Shown piece after piece: positions 6,300 through 6,841 of a stretch of 6,841 nucleotides of DNA. This DNA is from an uncultured Gammaproteobacteria bacterium (lineage in GTDB: Bacteria > Pseudomonadota > Gammaproteobacteria > Pseudomonadales > Azotimanducaceae): assembly GCA_913043075.1 (NCBI GenBank), contig CAJWLI010000077.1, positions 1 through 6,841 of the forward strand, written 5' to 3'. Both the position numbers and the translations under genes were made by a program. The first letter of the stretch is position 1. Each line of letters begins with the position of its first letter. The notes beneath the pieces are model-generated. The model was not told where the DNA came from, ran no database searches, and saw only the letters and a program-made list of their open reading frames with translations.

Positions 6300-6841
6300 T
6301 TATTTTGTATTTTCATATTTTAAATAATCGCAAAAGACCCTGAAATCCTCCCTTTTGCATAGAAGGGCATTTATCTCCTTGAACTTTTTTAACTCTCTGA
6401 GACCCATCTCACCGATCCCATATTCTCCTCTCTTTACTCTCTTAAACCAACCGTAAACATTTTTTGATAGGATAGTGTCGGTTTTTTCTCCAGCGAAGCG
6501 TCTAATATTTTTTAGTTTTGTTGGTCCTGCTTTTTTTAGAAGATTCGCAATTACAATAGAGGTCTCTTTGTAGGCAGTATAAATTGGAACCCTATGGGAA
6601 CCGCCAATATTTAAGTTGACGCTTCGGTTATCTAACTCGGCAATTAATTTCTTTCTCTCTCCCAAATTTATTCGGTTTTCAGTGCTTGGTTCAAACATAA
6701 TTTTTGCTGCCGACCTGACGGGACTTCTGTAAACGGTAATTAACCCTAACCCCAATCTCTTTATTAATTCCTCCTTTGAGCGGGTTGAGCTATTTTTTTT
6801 CCCTGGTTCGGGGACACACAGGAAAACTTGATGCGTTAATT
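6300..6841 (-). CDS. DUF2161-family protein (predicted PD-(D/E)XK nuclease-like), 5' end outside window
   Basis: The frame is open from the right edge (first whole codon at 6839) to TAA at 6302-6300, giving 179 visible residues. A TTG at 6755 could be read as a start, but the 28 codons before it also fit the family (HQVFLCVPEPGKK and EELIKRLGLGLITVY), so the gene clearly continues outside. Visible marks are ERKKLIAELDNR at 61-72, NIGGSHRVPIYTAYK at 77-91 and NVYGWFKRVKRGEYGI at 127-142, matching the C-terminal half of DUF2161 proteins. The region at about 105-145 looks like a winged helix. The family is annotated as a putative PD-(D/E)XK phosphodiesterase, whose catalytic residues would be in the missing N-terminal half. 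The biological role is unknown. It precedes argS by 44 bases on the same strand with no terminator seen, so it may head or belong to the argS operon. Confidence 0.72.
   Translation of the reverse strand, partial: LTHQVFLCVPEPGKKNSSTRSKEELIKRLGLGLITVYRSPVRSAAKIMFEPSTENRINLGERKKLIAELDNRSVNLNIGGSHRVPIYTAYKETSIVIANLLKKAGPTKLKNIRRFAGEKTDTILSKNVYGWFKRVKRGEYGIGEMGLRELKKFKEINALLCKREDFRVFCDYLKYENTK

Noticed and set aside
6256..6330. Promoter for argS in the AT-rich DUF2161-argS junction
   Set aside because: Only partial matches (for example TTGCGA and TACAAA with 18 bases between) that are expected by chance in AT-rich DNA.

Overview
This 6.8 kb window looks like ordinary chromosome from a moderately AT-rich proteobacterium, most likely a gammaproteobacterium. 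The best evidence is the arginyl-tRNA synthetase, which aligns (from memory) along its whole length with the E. coli type: same length class, the same HIGH region, a GKPYKTREGG loop and a GIEVLERM C-terminus. No tRNA, rRNA, CRISPR array, insertion sequence, integrase or prophage gene was seen.

Layout. Left arm, plus strand: the C-terminal end of an arsenate reductase / low-molecular-weight phosphatase-like protein, cut by the window edge (1-161); a gap of 137 bases; a carboxymuconolactone decarboxylase-family protein (299-946); and a ferredoxin-NADP reductase-like flavoprotein (943-1731) whose GTG start overlaps the previous stop. Right arm, minus strand, in transcription order: a DUF2161-family protein whose 5' end lies outside the window (6841-6300), argS (6255-4525), a dihydrofolate reductase (4528-4040), a nitronate monooxygenase-family flavoprotein (about 4050-3115), a secreted or anchored Sel1-repeat plus SPOR-domain protein (3107-2304) and a VanY-type D,D-carboxypeptidase (2255-1737). 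The arms meet tail to tail with 5 bases between stop codons, inside an 11-bp hairpin that could end transcription both ways.

How the genes may work together. The minus-strand genes are packed like one operon (gaps of 44, -4, about -11, 7 and 48 bases). It mixes housekeeping functions (tRNA charging, folate reduction) with cell-wall functions (SPOR peptidoglycan binding, D-Ala-D-Ala trimming). On the plus strand, the CMD protein and the reductase are translationally coupled and probably act in one redox or catabolic step whose substrate cannot be read from sequence.

The most interesting point is the dihydrofolate reductase. It resembles the mobile, trimethoprim-insensitive DfrA1-like enzymes, including Glu-Gln at the active-site positions where E. 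coli has Asp-Leu, yet it sits in a chromosomal argS operon with no cassette features. I did not find convincing evidence of a wholly new system.
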